From: Clostridiales bacterium
GTDB lineage: Bacteria; Bacillota; Clostridia; Christensenellales; Aristaeellaceae
Assembly (NCBI GenBank): GCA_024695415.1
Contig: JAILIE010000069.1
Coordinates: forward strand, 1-62,893
DNA length: 62,893 nt
Direction of reading: 5' to 3'
Shown in pieces: positions 41,490 to 50,585 of this stretch (positions are counted from its first letter, which is position 1; every line of letters starts with the position of its first letter). Below the pieces are notes generated by a model. That model saw only the letters and a program-made list of their open reading frames with translations, ran no database searches and had not been told where the DNA came from. The translations under genes and the position numbers were made by a program.

Positions 41490-41524
41490 AATATGTTGAA
41501 TCCGACGGGAAAGGGGGACGGGGC

Positions 41525-42757
41525 TTGTACGACATGCTGCCTCCGCAGCCGGCGCAGATGCCGCAGCGGAAGGGAAAAAAGCGGATGAGCGTTGTGCAGA
41601 TCGCGCTGATTGTGCTGACGCTCGGCTTTGTGGCTTGGTACCTGATTACATCCCTGACTCCCGAACCGGAGCGGTACGGCCGGATATCGGCCGGCGTGAT
41701 CGGCGCCCGCTATACCGGGGACTGCCTGATCATCCGGGATGAAACGCCGTATGACGCCGAAGGCCTTTCCAGCGTCGATTATATCGCCGAGGAAGGGTCC
41801 ACGGTGAACATGGGCAGCATCATCTGCAACGTATATTCCTCCGGTTTTTCCACCCGGGAGATGACCACGCTGCAGGATTACCGGAACCAGATCAAGGAAT
41901 ACCAGCTGAAGCTGCTTTCGTCCGAAGTGACGACCGACGCGCGGATGGAGAAACTGGAATCTGACGTGCTGACCCGCGCGCGGGAGGTCCGGGAAATCAT
42001 CCGCGGCGTCCGGGGCAATATGGCCAACCAGGAAAAGCTGCTGAGCACAGCCATCCAGGCCCGCCAGAGCTACCTGAAGGAAAAGTACGGCAACGACCAG
42101 CGCATGACCCGGCTGTATGACGACGAGCAGAGCCAGCTGCAGCGGATCAGCAGCTGGACCAAGCAGTACGCCGCCATGAGCACCGGAATCGTCAGCTTCT
42201 ATTCCGACGGGTATGAGTACGGGCTGACCGTCAAGAACTACGACCAGTTCACGCCTTCGGAAGTCCGGCAGATGATCAACGGGACGAAACCGGGGCAGAG
42301 CGCCCTGCAGAAGGGAAAGACGACGATCTACCGCCTGGTGCGCGACGGGTACTGGTATGTGCTGATGATCATCCGGGACAGCAACTGGAATCCCGTCGAG
42401 GGCGCGGAGTATGAACTCCGGCTCGAGAACTTCAAGGACACCACGGTCAAGGCCCAGGTGGTCAGCTTTACCCGGACCGGCGGCGAACTGGTGGTCCGCC
42501 TGAACGTTCAGGACGAGGTGGCGCCGGTTCTGTATGTGCGGACCTGCACCGGCATCCTGGGCGACAGCGTCTCCAGCCTGACGGTTCCGCCCCGGGCGAT
42601 CTACTACCAGGACAACATGCCGGGTGTGGTGCTGGTGGACGGGGACTATGAATGGTTTATTCCCGTGAACATCCTGGACAAGAAAGACGGGATGGTCTTT
42701 ATTGCCGCGATCCAGCAGGGCGTACTGTTTGAAGGACAGACAGTCCGGCTGTTCTGA
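41525..42757 (+). CDS. HlyD-like membrane-anchored protein next to sepF
   Basis: A 410-aa protein with a short cytoplasmic tail, one membrane helix (about 22-42), then a lipoyl-like beta region (about 55-105), a coiled-coil stretch (about 115-200) and a further beta-rich part, the overall plan of HlyD/membrane-fusion adaptors. No ABC transporter gene is near. Proteins of this sort are found upstream of sepF in Clostridia, which hints at an envelope or division role. TTG start after AAAGGGGG; an ATG three codons on is possible. Confidence 0.72.
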   Translation: MYDMLPPQPAQMPQRKGKKRMSVVQIALIVLTLGFVAWYLITSLTPEPERYGRISAGVIGARYTGDCLIIRDETPYDAEGLSSVDYIAEEGSTVNMGSIICNVYSSGFSTREMTTLQDYRNQIKEYQLKLLSSEVTTDARMEKLESDVLTRAREVREIIRGVRGNMANQEKLLSTAIQARQSYLKEKYGNDQRMTRLYDDEQSQLQRISSWTKQYAAMSTGIVSFYSDGYEYGLTVKNYDQFTPSEVRQMINGTKPGQSALQKGKTTIYRLVRDGYWYVLMIIRDSNWNPVEGAEYELRLENFKDTTVKAQVVSFTRTGGELVVRLNVQDEVAPVLYVRTCTGILGDSVSSLTVPPRAIYYQDNMPGVVLVDGDYEWFIPVNILDKKDGMVFIAAIQQGVLFEGQTVRLF

Positions 42758-42805
42758 GGCCGTCGCGGCGGGATATGAAAAAGGGTTACCAAGGAGAGGA
42801 TTCGT

Positions 42806-43789
42806 ATGGGTTTCAGTGAATTCAGGAACAGTCTGAAGCGGGCTTTTTCCCGCCGGGACGGGGACGCAACCCGCCGTCCGGACGGCGGGACCAGCTGCTA
42901 CCGCCCCGTCCGGAAAAAGACGCCGGAGGAGATGGGCTATACCCAGGCTGAACCGCAGCAGTCCGTGCCCTATGTCCATACCGGGTTCACGGGCATGAAT
43001 CCCCCCTCCGCCTACGGAACGGATCCCTACGCCGCTCCGCCGGCCTGGGACGCCCAGGGCAGCGGATCCTACATGCCGGATCCCTACGCGCCGCAGAACG
43101 CGTGGAGCCAGCCGGCGAACAGCGCTTCCGCCTGGACGCCCGCGTTTACCCAGACGGGCGGGCAGGCGGCGTATTCCCAGCGGCAGGCCTTCGCCCCGTC
43201 CGGACGTGAATCGGAATACCAGACCGCGCCGCGGCCGGAACGCGGATGGTTCGCCCCCCGGGAGGAGGCGCGGCCGCAGAACAATATCTCCTATATGCCC
43301 GGGTACGCGCCGGATGCCGGCTCGTCCTGGACCCATGTGGAGCATATCATGACCATGACCAGCCTGAAGAGCTGCTATGAAGCCATCGAGTGCATGAAGA
43401 ACGGCGAGACGCTGATCATTACGCTGGACGCCATCGCCAACGAGGGCGAGAGCATGCGCTGCCAGGATATGCTGGCGGGCGCCGCGTTCACCCTGGGATG
43501 CAGCGTACGGATGCTGCAGGGGGGACGGCTGGTGCTGATCGCGCCGGAAGGCGTCAAGATCCTGCCGGAGCTGTCTTCCGCCCGGAGCGAGATGCCGCCC
43601 GCGTTCGTGCCGCCGGCCGCGCCGGTTCAGGAAACCCCGCCGGCCGGCCGCCGGGAACGCCGCACCGGCGCCCGCGCGGAGGAATGGAATGCCGCCCGCA
43701 ACGGAGAGCGGGATCACTATAATCCCTATACCGGCACGATGCCGGCGGCGGCCGGGGCGTACGGAAGCTTCGGCGGATACGGATACTGA
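42806..43789 (+). CDS. sepF: Cell division protein SepF with long disordered linker
   Basis: A 327-aa protein. It keeps the N-terminal membrane-targeting amphipathic helix (MGFSEFRNSLKRAFS) and the SepF core (about 178-255; CYEAIECMKNGETLIITLD). Between them lies about 130 residues rich in Pro, Ala, Tyr and Gln, and a further disordered tail follows. Typical SepF is about 150 aa. SepF anchors FtsZ filaments to the membrane and shapes the septum. AAGGAGAGG precedes the ATG. divIVA follows after 26 bases. Confidence 0.92.
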   Translation: MGFSEFRNSLKRAFSRRDGDATRRPDGGTSCYRPVRKKTPEEMGYTQAEPQQSVPYVHTGFTGMNPPSAYGTDPYAAPPAWDAQGSGSYMPDPYAPQNAWSQPANSASAWTPAFTQTGGQAAYSQRQAFAPSGRESEYQTAPRPERGWFAPREEARPQNNISYMPGYAPDAGSSWTHVEHIMTMTSLKSCYEAIECMKNGETLIITLDAIANEGESMRCQDMLAGAAFTLGCSVRMLQGGRLVLIAPEGVKILPELSSARSEMPPAFVPPAAPVQETPPAGRRERRTGARAEEWNAARNGERDHYNPYTGTMPAAAGAYGSFGGYGY

Positions 43790-43815
43790 CCGGAGAGACG
43801 AAAGGAGACGATTCC

Positions 43816-44286
43816 ATGGAAAAGATCACGGTTGACCTGATTTCACGCAAGGAATTTTCCATCTCATCCAAGGGCTACAACCAGACCGAAGTGGACAATT
43901 TTCTGGACGACATCTGCGAGGAAATGGAGCGGATGGAAAACGAAATCATGGAGCTTCGCCAGAAAACCACGGCGGTGCGTCCCGCTGCTCCGGCACCGGT
44001 GTCCGGTGTGAGCGCGGAAGACGAGAACAGCTTCCGGGAGATCCTGGAAATGGCCCGCCAGGTAAAGGACGACACGATCCGCAAGGCCCGCGAGGACGCG
44101 GAAGCCATCCGCGCCAAGGCGGAGACGGAAGCCGCGGAGCGCCTGGACGGCCTGGAGGAGGAGCAGAAGGCGCTGAAGCAGGAAGTGGCGGACCTGAAGG
44201 CCGCGGCCGCGGACTACCGCGCCAAGTTCGAGGCGCTGCTGCAGGCGCAGCAGGAAGCGCTGGAAAAAGCGTCGGATCTTTTCTGA
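43816..44286 (+). CDS. divIVA: DivIVA-family cell-pole/septum protein
   Basis: A 156-aa DivIVA. The N-terminal membrane-binding domain has the family motif FSISSKGYNQTEVDNFLDDI; two coiled-coil stretches follow (about 35-50 and 75-150). It recognises curved membrane at septa and poles and recruits partners. AAAGGAGAC before the ATG. Part of the HlyD-like/sepF/divIVA run; ylmG and ylmH, often between sepF and divIVA, are missing. Confidence 0.93.
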   Translation: MEKITVDLISRKEFSISSKGYNQTEVDNFLDDICEEMERMENEIMELRQKTTAVRPAAPAPVSGVSAEDENSFREILEMARQVKDDTIRKAREDAEAIRAKAETEAAERLDGLEEEQKALKQEVADLKAAAADYRAKFEALLQAQQEALEKASDLF

Positions 44287-44324
44287 GTTTGGTTCGGGCC
44301 GGATAAAGGAGGCTGCGAAACACC

Positions 44325-45224
44325 ATGTTTGGACACAGACCGGACGGAAAAAGGGTGCGCGACGTGGATCCGATCGTCCAGATCACCCCGTACCTGATGC
44401 CCATGCGCTGCGACGCGCAGGTGTTCCTCGAGCACAAGCTGGATTATGAAAAGCTGTCCCGCTATATCGTCCGCAAGGCGCAGGAGGGGGAAAAGATCAC
44501 CTTCATGCACCTGCTGGCGGCGGCGTATGTCCGCGCGGTCAGCCAGAATCCGGAGGTCAACCGGTTCATTTTCAACAAGCAGTATTATTCACGGAACAAC
44601 TGCTCCATTTCCTATACCGTGCTGAAAAATCCCCAGGACAACAGCAGTCCGGAAACCACCGTGCGCATCCTGTTCGACCTGACCGATACCCTGTACGACG
44701 TCCGGGACCGGATGAACGACGCGGTTGAGAAAAGCCGGGCGACGGAGGACGGGGATTTCGTGATCCGGCTGGCCCGCGCGGTACTTAAGATCCCGGGGCT
44801 TGCCACGTTCCTGGTCGGCGGCGTCCGCCTGCTGGACCGCTACGGAATCCTGCCGAAGGTGCTGATCCGGGAACTGCCGTTCTACAGCGGCCTGTTCATT
44901 ACCAACAACGCGTCCATTGGACTGCACCATCCGCTGCATCACATCTACAATTTCGGCAACGTCAGCCTGTTCATGGGCATCGGGAGCGTGCTGAAGGAAG
45001 CGTTTGTGGAGCCGGACGGCAAGGTCCGGATGCGCCGCTGGATGCCGATCGGCATCACGGCGGACGAGCGGGTATGCTCCGGCGCCCATTACGCGGGATT
45101 CTTCGCCGCGGTGATGCACCTGCTGGACCATCCGGAGGAGCTGGAGGTTCCGCCGGAAAGCGTCCGCTTTGATCCGCGCGTCGAATACCATGTGGAAAAA
45201 CTGAAAAAACAGGAAGAAGCATAA
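44325..45224 (+). CDS. Stand-alone E2-type (CAT-fold) acyltransferase domain, altered active site
   Basis: A 299-aa protein made only of the catalytic domain of 2-oxo-acid dehydrogenase E2 subunits, without lipoyl or E1-binding domains. The usual catalytic stretch DHRxxDG reads DERVCSG (247-253), so both His and the second Asp are changed. Other family elements are kept (FMHLLAAAYVRAV near 65; FITNNASIGLHHPLHH near 192). No E1 or E3 genes are near. Either it uses another mechanism or is a non-catalytic scaffold. AAAGGAGGC precedes the ATG. Followed by a terminator. Confidence 0.78.
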   Translation: MFGHRPDGKRVRDVDPIVQITPYLMPMRCDAQVFLEHKLDYEKLSRYIVRKAQEGEKITFMHLLAAAYVRAVSQNPEVNRFIFNKQYYSRNNCSISYTVLKNPQDNSSPETTVRILFDLTDTLYDVRDRMNDAVEKSRATEDGDFVIRLARAVLKIPGLATFLVGGVRLLDRYGILPKVLIRELPFYSGLFITNNASIGLHHPLHHIYNFGNVSLFMGIGSVLKEAFVEPDGKVRMRRWMPIGITADERVCSGAHYAGFFAAVMHLLDHPEELEVPPESVRFDPRVEYHVEKLKKQEEA

Positions 45225-45230
45225 AGAACC

Positions 45231-45262
45231 GGCGGGGCTGTCAGAGAAGCCCCGCCAGTTTT
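45231..45262 (+). terminator. Terminator after the E2-like gene
   Basis: Nine-bp GC-rich stem (45231-45239 with 45248-45256), then AGTTTT. It lies between two convergent genes. Confidence 0.8.
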
Positions 45263-46133
45263 ATACAAAGCTCTCCGGCCGGTTGAACACCGGGATAAAG
45301 TCCCTGTCGGCGGAATCCGCCTCCTGCAGAAATCCCGGCAGGGCGAGGGCCTCCATATGGTCCCGGACCCGGCGGTATTCCCGGTCCGTGATCCGGCGGT
45401 CCAGGCCCGGAACGGACACGCCGTTGCAGGGAACATACTGGCGCATCAGGCTGACCGGTGTGCCGGCGGGCAGTTCGTCCCGGATCCAGGTCAGGAGCTT
45501 CATGCTTTCGGAAGTCAGGCCGGGAAGGATCAGGTGGCGGACCAGGACGCCGCGGGTCATGATGCCCTCGTCGTTATACTGCGCCGGTCCGGCCTGGCGG
45601 CACATTTCCCGGATCGCGGCGGAAGCGGCGGGGAAATAATCCGGCGCGCCGGCGCAGAGCTGCCCCATGCGGGCGGAAAAATGCTTCAGGTCCGGCAGGT
45701 ATACATCCACCGCGCCTTCCAGCATGCGGAGCGTTTCCACCCGTTCATAACCGGAGGTGTTCCACACCACGGGCACGGGAGGCTTCCACAGCTCCAGCGC
45801 GTCGAGGATCCGGGGCACGAAAGGCGTCGCGGTGATCAGGGAAATCGTATGCATCCCCAGGTCGGTGAGGCGCCGGAACGCGTCCGACAGATCCCGCGGC
45901 GAGAAGGCGCGGCCGGCGCCGCGGTGGGAGATTTCCGCGTTCTGGCAGTAGACGCAGCGAAGCGTGCACCCGGAAAAGAAAACGGCGCCGGTTCCGAGAC
46001 GGCCGGAAACGGGTGGTTCCTCCCACAGGTGGGGAGCGACGCGGGCAATCCGCATTTCCTCCCCCTGGCCGCAGAAACCGGTCCGGACGGCACGGTCGAC
46101 ACCGCACATACGGGGGCAGAGGGTACAGCGCAT
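45261..46133 (-). CDS. Radical SAM protein, PflX/PFL-activase-like
   Basis: A 290-aa iron-sulfur enzyme. An N-terminal Cys set (C3, C6, C10, C21) precedes the radical SAM motif CTLRCVYC (C56, C60, C63), followed by YLPDLKHF. This fits the uncharacterised PflX group (COG1313) related to pyruvate formate-lyase activases. No glycyl-radical enzyme gene is nearby, so its target is unknown. ATG after GGAGGTGACC, a strong site. Confidence 0.85.
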   Translation of the reverse strand: MRCTLCPRMCGVDRAVRTGFCGQGEEMRIARVAPHLWEEPPVSGRLGTGAVFFSGCTLRCVYCQNAEISHRGAGRAFSPRDLSDAFRRLTDLGMHTISLITATPFVPRILDALELWKPPVPVVWNTSGYERVETLRMLEGAVDVYLPDLKHFSARMGQLCAGAPDYFPAASAAIREMCRQAGPAQYNDEGIMTRGVLVRHLILPGLTSESMKLLTWIRDELPAGTPVSLMRQYVPCNGVSVPGLDRRITDREYRRVRDHMEALALPGFLQEADSADRDFIPVFNRPESFV

Positions 46134-46177
46134 AGGTCACCTCCGTCAGGTTTTTCCGGCGGATCCGGAATGAAGCC

Positions 46178-46206
46178 ATTATAGCGGCGGACGGTGAAAA
46201 GCGCAA
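46178..46206 (-). promoter_or_regulatory. Promoter of the radical SAM gene
   Basis: On the minus strand, TTGCGC (46201-46206), 17 bases, TATAAT (46178-46183). Confidence 0.65.
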
Positions 46207-46212
46207 ATAAGG

Positions 46213-46241
46213 TTGAGATCGGGCACCGTTTCCGGTATAAT
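46213..46241 (+). promoter_or_regulatory. Promoter of the PQQ-propeller protein gene
   Basis: TTGAGA (46213-46218), 17 bases, TATAAT (46236-46241). The leader holds a nine-bp GC-rich hairpin (46271-46279 with 46284-46292) with no T-run, just before the ribosome site. Confidence 0.8.
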
Positions 46242-46310
46242 ATATCACGCAAACATATATGCAGATTACCTTTCCGCGCAACCGCGCGGAAAGTCAAAGG
46301 AGCCGATATC

Positions 46311-49085
46311 TTGAGCGAGGAACGCAAAGACCTTCCCCGGCGCCGCCGGCGGAGCATGGACCGGGAAAACACACCGGAGGCCGCGCCGGAAACGCCGGAA
46401 TCCGTAACGGAAACACCGGAATCCATACCGGAAACACCGAAGGACATACCGGCGGAGGACGCCGCCATGAGCCAGGGCCCGGACAGCCGGGTGCCGCCCC
46501 AGGCGCGCCGGATGAGCGCGTCGCCTTACGGCAGTGTATCCGACCGGGCGCAGCGCCGCCCCGGGACACGCCCGGCCGCGGCGGTCCGGCGCCCCGCGCC
46601 GGAAACGGACGGAAAACCGGAGCATACATCCCGCGTCCGGGTCGGCTACGCGCCGGGCCGGATGAGCGAAGGTATGACCCGGCCGGTGCCCCAGGCGGAC
46701 CGCAGCCGGGTGCGCGAGTATCCGGAATACCGGTATCCGCCGCAGAACCCGGTGCCGCCTGTCGGGAAAAACCCGGGAACCGGCGGCCGGAAAAACGGCT
46801 CCGGGGGCAAGGGAATCCTGATCGTGCTGATTGTGCTGCTGGTCGCGGCGCTGGCCGCGGGCGGCGTCATGCTGCTTCCGGAGGACAATCCGATCCGCCA
46901 TGGCTTTTCCTCCCTCACCGGGGGAGTCAGGGACACGGTCCGCGGCCTGCTTTCCAAACAGGAACCGGAACCGCCCCGGATCACGGAGTTTACGGTGACC
47001 GGGGACACCGGACTGACGGCCCCCGCGGACGTGACCTTCTCCGTGACGACTGAAAAAGCCGTCCAGGGAATCCGCCTGACGGACGAAGACGGCCGGGAAG
47101 TGCCGACAGAGCTGACCGGAGAGGTGAATTCCGAGGAGGCCGTATGGATCCTGACCCTGCATGTGGCGGACGGATTCGAGGGTACGGTCGCCCTGCAGGT
47201 CCGCCGCGAAGGGGACAAATGGGAAGACACGGAGTACACCACGGAGATCGCGGTCGCGCCGCGCGCGGAGACGACAGTGGAGCCGGGCGGGGAAGCGACG
47301 CCGGAAGCGGGCGCGGAAAACACGCCCGCGCCGGAGGAAACGGGAACGGCGCCGGAAGGGACCCCCGCCCCGGAGGAAACCGCGGGCGTGCCGGGAGAGA
47401 CCGAAAGCCCGGAGGAGACCGCCGAACCGGAGGCCTCGCCGGAGCCGACACCGGATCCCACCGAGACACCGGAGCCGACGCCTGAACCTACGGAGACGCC
47501 GGAACCGACCGCGACGCCGCCGCTGACCGCGGAGGCCGCGCCGGGCGCCAATCCGTCGCTGATCACATCCACCGTGATTTACAACGGATCCAAAAAAGTA
47601 AAGGAATACAGCCGGGCAGCCAAGGAACTGATCCATATGCCGGCCTCCTGGAGTTACACGAAGGAGCAGATCGGCGTGCTGACGTTCCGCGGAAACGCGT
47701 TCCGCCAGAATTCGGCGGTCGGTACCGTAAAGGGCGCCGGGAGCCTGACGAAGATCTGGGACGCGGATTCCGGAAGCGTCCGCGGCACGAACCAGACCTA
47801 TTACGGCGTCGGATGGACCGGTCAGCCGGCTATCGTGAAGTGGAGCCGCCAGGTCCGGGAATCCAGCAATATCGAAGATCCCTTCCGGGAAAAGCAGGGA
47901 CTGAAGGAAGTCATCATCGCCGGACTGGACGGCGCGATCCGCTTCCTGGACCTGGACACGGGCAACATCACCCGGAACAGCATCCGGCTGGGTTACCCGC
48001 TGCGGGGAACCCCCTGCGTCCATCCCGGCGGATATCCCTATATGAACGTCGGCCAGTTTGCCCGGAAGATGAAAGTCAAGACCGGGAAGATCGGCCTGCG
48101 CCAGTACAACATGTATACCCAGAAGGAACTGTCGCTGATCGACGGGCTGGACGGGAAACTGCACCGGGCGCTGAACGATTACGGCAGCTTTGAGACGTCG
48201 GCCCTGATCGACCGGACGAGCGACTGCGTCGTCACCGCCGGAACCAACGGCATGCTGTACCTGATCAACCTGAACAGCGAGTTCGACTGGAAGGCCGGAT
48301 ACTACAATTCCAAGCCGACCACGATCGTGATGACATCCAAGACGAAGAACCAGAAGGCGGCGCAGACCGCGGTGGAGTCCTCCGTCGCCATGTATGACAA
48401 ATATGTGTATTACGCCGACATGGGCGGCATCCTCCGCTGTGTGGACACCAGCCTGCTGACGCCGGTATGGGCAGTGGACACCGGGGATTCCGTAATGGCG
48501 GCGGTCGCGCTGGACCTGAACGGGGAGGACGGCCTGGATCTTTATACGGCCAACATGCTGAACAACCGGAAGAAGGGCAGCGCGCAGATCCGCCGGTTCG
48601 ACGCGCTGAGCGGCCGGGAGATCTGGATGACGGAAATCGGCGTCCAGAAGGACACGAAGAACAAGACGGATTCCGGATGCAAGGCGTCGCCCGTCATCGG
48701 CGAAAAAGACCTGGACGGATTAGTGTATTTCACGGTGACCGGGCTGAACGACGCCGGGCGGGAGACGCTCGGGACCGGAGCGGACGCGAAGGCGGCTCTG
48801 GTGGCGCTGGATAAGGAAACCGGCGAAATCCGCTGGTCCCGCGCGCTGAGCGACCGGAGCGAGTCCTCTCCCATGGCCGTGTATGACGCGGACGGGCACG
48901 GATGGATCATCCAGTGCGCCTGGGACGGCACCGTGATCGCGGTGGACGGCCTGACCGGCGACGTGACCGCGACACTGAAACTGGAAGGCAATATCGAAGC
49001 GTCCCCCGCCGCGTACAACGGCATCATGGTCATCGCCATGACGGGGAAGGGGACGGAAAAGATCTACGGAATCCGAATTGAGTGA
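46311..49085 (+). CDS. Large membrane-anchored PQQ-type beta-propeller protein
   Basis: A 924-aa protein. The cytoplasmic N-terminus (1 to about 163) is disordered, with repeated ETPES-like units; a membrane helix spans about 165-188. Outside it has an Ig-like module (about 220-320), a Pro/Glu/Thr spacer (about 320-410) and a long C-terminal domain (about 420-924) with quinoprotein-like propeller blades (LVALDKETGEIRW, VIAVDGLTGDVTATLKLEG). No quinone-binding dehydrogenase residues are evident. TTG start nine bases after AAAGGAG; the open frame extends further but starts before the promoter. Role unknown; it resembles the smaller protein at 18106 in plan. Confidence 0.78.
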   Translation: MSEERKDLPRRRRRSMDRENTPEAAPETPESVTETPESIPETPKDIPAEDAAMSQGPDSRVPPQARRMSASPYGSVSDRAQRRPGTRPAAAVRRPAPETDGKPEHTSRVRVGYAPGRMSEGMTRPVPQADRSRVREYPEYRYPPQNPVPPVGKNPGTGGRKNGSGGKGILIVLIVLLVAALAAGGVMLLPEDNPIRHGFSSLTGGVRDTVRGLLSKQEPEPPRITEFTVTGDTGLTAPADVTFSVTTEKAVQGIRLTDEDGREVPTELTGEVNSEEAVWILTLHVADGFEGTVALQVRREGDKWEDTEYTTEIAVAPRAETTVEPGGEATPEAGAENTPAPEETGTAPEGTPAPEETAGVPGETESPEETAEPEASPEPTPDPTETPEPTPEPTETPEPTATPPLTAEAAPGANPSLITSTVIYNGSKKVKEYSRAAKELIHMPASWSYTKEQIGVLTFRGNAFRQNSAVGTVKGAGSLTKIWDADSGSVRGTNQTYYGVGWTGQPAIVKWSRQVRESSNIEDPFREKQGLKEVIIAGLDGAIRFLDLDTGNITRNSIRLGYPLRGTPCVHPGGYPYMNVGQFARKMKVKTGKIGLRQYNMYTQKELSLIDGLDGKLHRALNDYGSFETSALIDRTSDCVVTAGTNGMLYLINLNSEFDWKAGYYNSKPTTIVMTSKTKNQKAAQTAVESSVAMYDKYVYYADMGGILRCVDTSLLTPVWAVDTGDSVMAAVALDLNGEDGLDLYTANMLNNRKKGSAQIRRFDALSGREIWMTEIGVQKDTKNKTDSGCKASPVIGEKDLDGLVYFTVTGLNDAGRETLGTGADAKAALVALDKETGEIRWSRALSDRSESSPMAVYDADGHGWIIQCAWDGTVIAVDGLTGDVTATLKLEGNIEASPAAYNGIMVIAMTGKGTEKIYGIRIE

Positions 49086-49094
49086 GGAAGGCGT

Positions 49095-50585
49095 ATGGCA
49101 AAGTATCTGGCGGCGCTGGACCAGGGAACCACCAGTTCCCGGGCAGTCCTTTTTACGACGGACGGACAGATGGTTTCCTCCTGCAACCGGGAGTTTCCCC
49201 AGCATTACCCGAAGCCCGGATGGGTGGAGCATGATCCGCGGGATATCCTGGACACGCAGGTCGCGAGCCTGCGGGAGGCGGTCCGCCTGGCCGGAATCAA
49301 TCCGGGGGATATCGCCGCGATCGGCATCACCAACCAGCGGGAAACCACTTTCCTCTGGGACCGGAAAACCGGGGAATGCGTCGGAAACGCGATCGTCTGG
49401 CAGTGCCGGCGCACCGCGCGGATGGTGGACGACCTGGTCAGCCGCGGCTGCGGGGAGATGATCCGGGAAAAAACCGGACTGATTCCGGACGCGTATTTTT
49501 CCGGCACCAAGCTGAAGTGGATGCTGGACTACTACAACCTGCGGGAACGCGCGGAAAAGGGTGAACTGTGCTTCGGCACGGCGGACAGTTTCCTGTGCTG
49601 GAACCTGCTGGAGGACCGGCCCCACGTGACGGACGCCACCAACGCCGGGCGGACGATGCTTTTCAACCTTCATACACAGGACTGGGATGAGGACCTGCTG
49701 AAGCTGCTGGATATCCCGCGCGCCTGCCTGCCCCGGGTGGTCGATTCCTCCGGGCCGATCGGCATGCTGGATCCCGCGATCCTGGGCTGCCGGATTCCCG
49801 TGACGGGCATGGCGGGAGACCAGCACGCCAGCCTTTTCGGGCAGGCGTGCCTGAAGGCCGGCGACCTGAAGAACACCTACGGCACCGGATGCTTCATGCT
49901 GATGAATACCGGCGCGGAGCCGGTACGGAGCCGGAACGGCCTTTTGACCACCATGGCCTGGCGCATCGGCGGGAAACCGGTCTACGCGCTGGAGGGCAGC
50001 GTATTCATGGGCGGCGCGACGATCCAGTGGCTGCGCGACGAGCTGAAAATCATTTCCACCGCGGCCGAGAGCGAAGCGCTGGCCCAGTCCGTTCCCGGAA
50101 CCGGCGGCGTATACCTGGTGCCGGCTTTCACCGGCCTGGGCGCGCCGTGGTGGGACAGCTACAGCCGGGGCACCCTGATCGGTATGACCCGCGGGACCGG
50201 ACGGCCCCAGATCGTACGGGCGGCCCTGGAGGCAATCGCCTACCAGAGCGCGGACCTGATGGACGCCATGGTGAAGGACTGCGGAAAGAAACCGGAGAGG
50301 CTCCAGGTGGACGGCGGCGCCAGCGCCAACGGCTTCCTGATGCAGTTCCAGGCGGATATCAGCGGCATTCCCGTGGTCCGTCCGAAGGTACTGGAAACCA
50401 CCGCGCTGGGCGCGGCACTGCTGGCCGGACTCGGCGCGGGCGTGTACGCGACGGTGGAGGACACCGCCGCGGTATGGAAAAAAGATCTGGAATTCACCCC
50501 CAAAATGGACGAAGCCACCCGGCTGCTGGAGCTGGGCGGCTGGCATAAGGCGGTGGAGCGGAGCCTGGGCTTCGCCAGGGATTAA
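49095..50585 (+). CDS. glpK: Glycerol kinase
   Basis: A 496-aa FGGY-family kinase making glycerol-3-phosphate. The start LAALDQGTTSSRAVLF is diagnostic, with GITNQRETTFLWDRKTG and the C-terminal FGGY-type region VDGGASANGFLMQFQAD. Nine bases after the PQQ-type gene, with GAGGAAGG upstream. glpF and glpD are not near. Its 3' end overlaps that of pgsA by four bases, convergently. Product feeds phospholipid synthesis, where PgsA also acts. Confidence 0.96.
   Translation: MAKYLAALDQGTTSSRAVLFTTDGQMVSSCNREFPQHYPKPGWVEHDPRDILDTQVASLREAVRLAGINPGDIAAIGITNQRETTFLWDRKTGECVGNAIVWQCRRTARMVDDLVSRGCGEMIREKTGLIPDAYFSGTKLKWMLDYYNLRERAEKGELCFGTADSFLCWNLLEDRPHVTDATNAGRTMLFNLHTQDWDEDLLKLLDIPRACLPRVVDSSGPIGMLDPAILGCRIPVTGMAGDQHASLFGQACLKAGDLKNTYGTGCFMLMNTGAEPVRSRNGLLTTMAWRIGGKPVYALEGSVFMGGATIQWLRDELKIISTAAESEALAQSVPGTGGVYLVPAFTGLGAPWWDSYSRGTLIGMTRGTGRPQIVRAALEAIAYQSADLMDAMVKDCGKKPERLQVDGGASANGFLMQFQADISGIPVVRPKVLETTALGAALLAGLGAGVYATVEDTAAVWKKDLEFTPKMDEATRLLELGGWHKAVERSLGFARD

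Noticed and set aside
46266-48164. 632-codon minus-strand frame with long Arg/Gly runs
   Set aside because: Shadow of the repeat-rich propeller gene; composition reflects repeats only.
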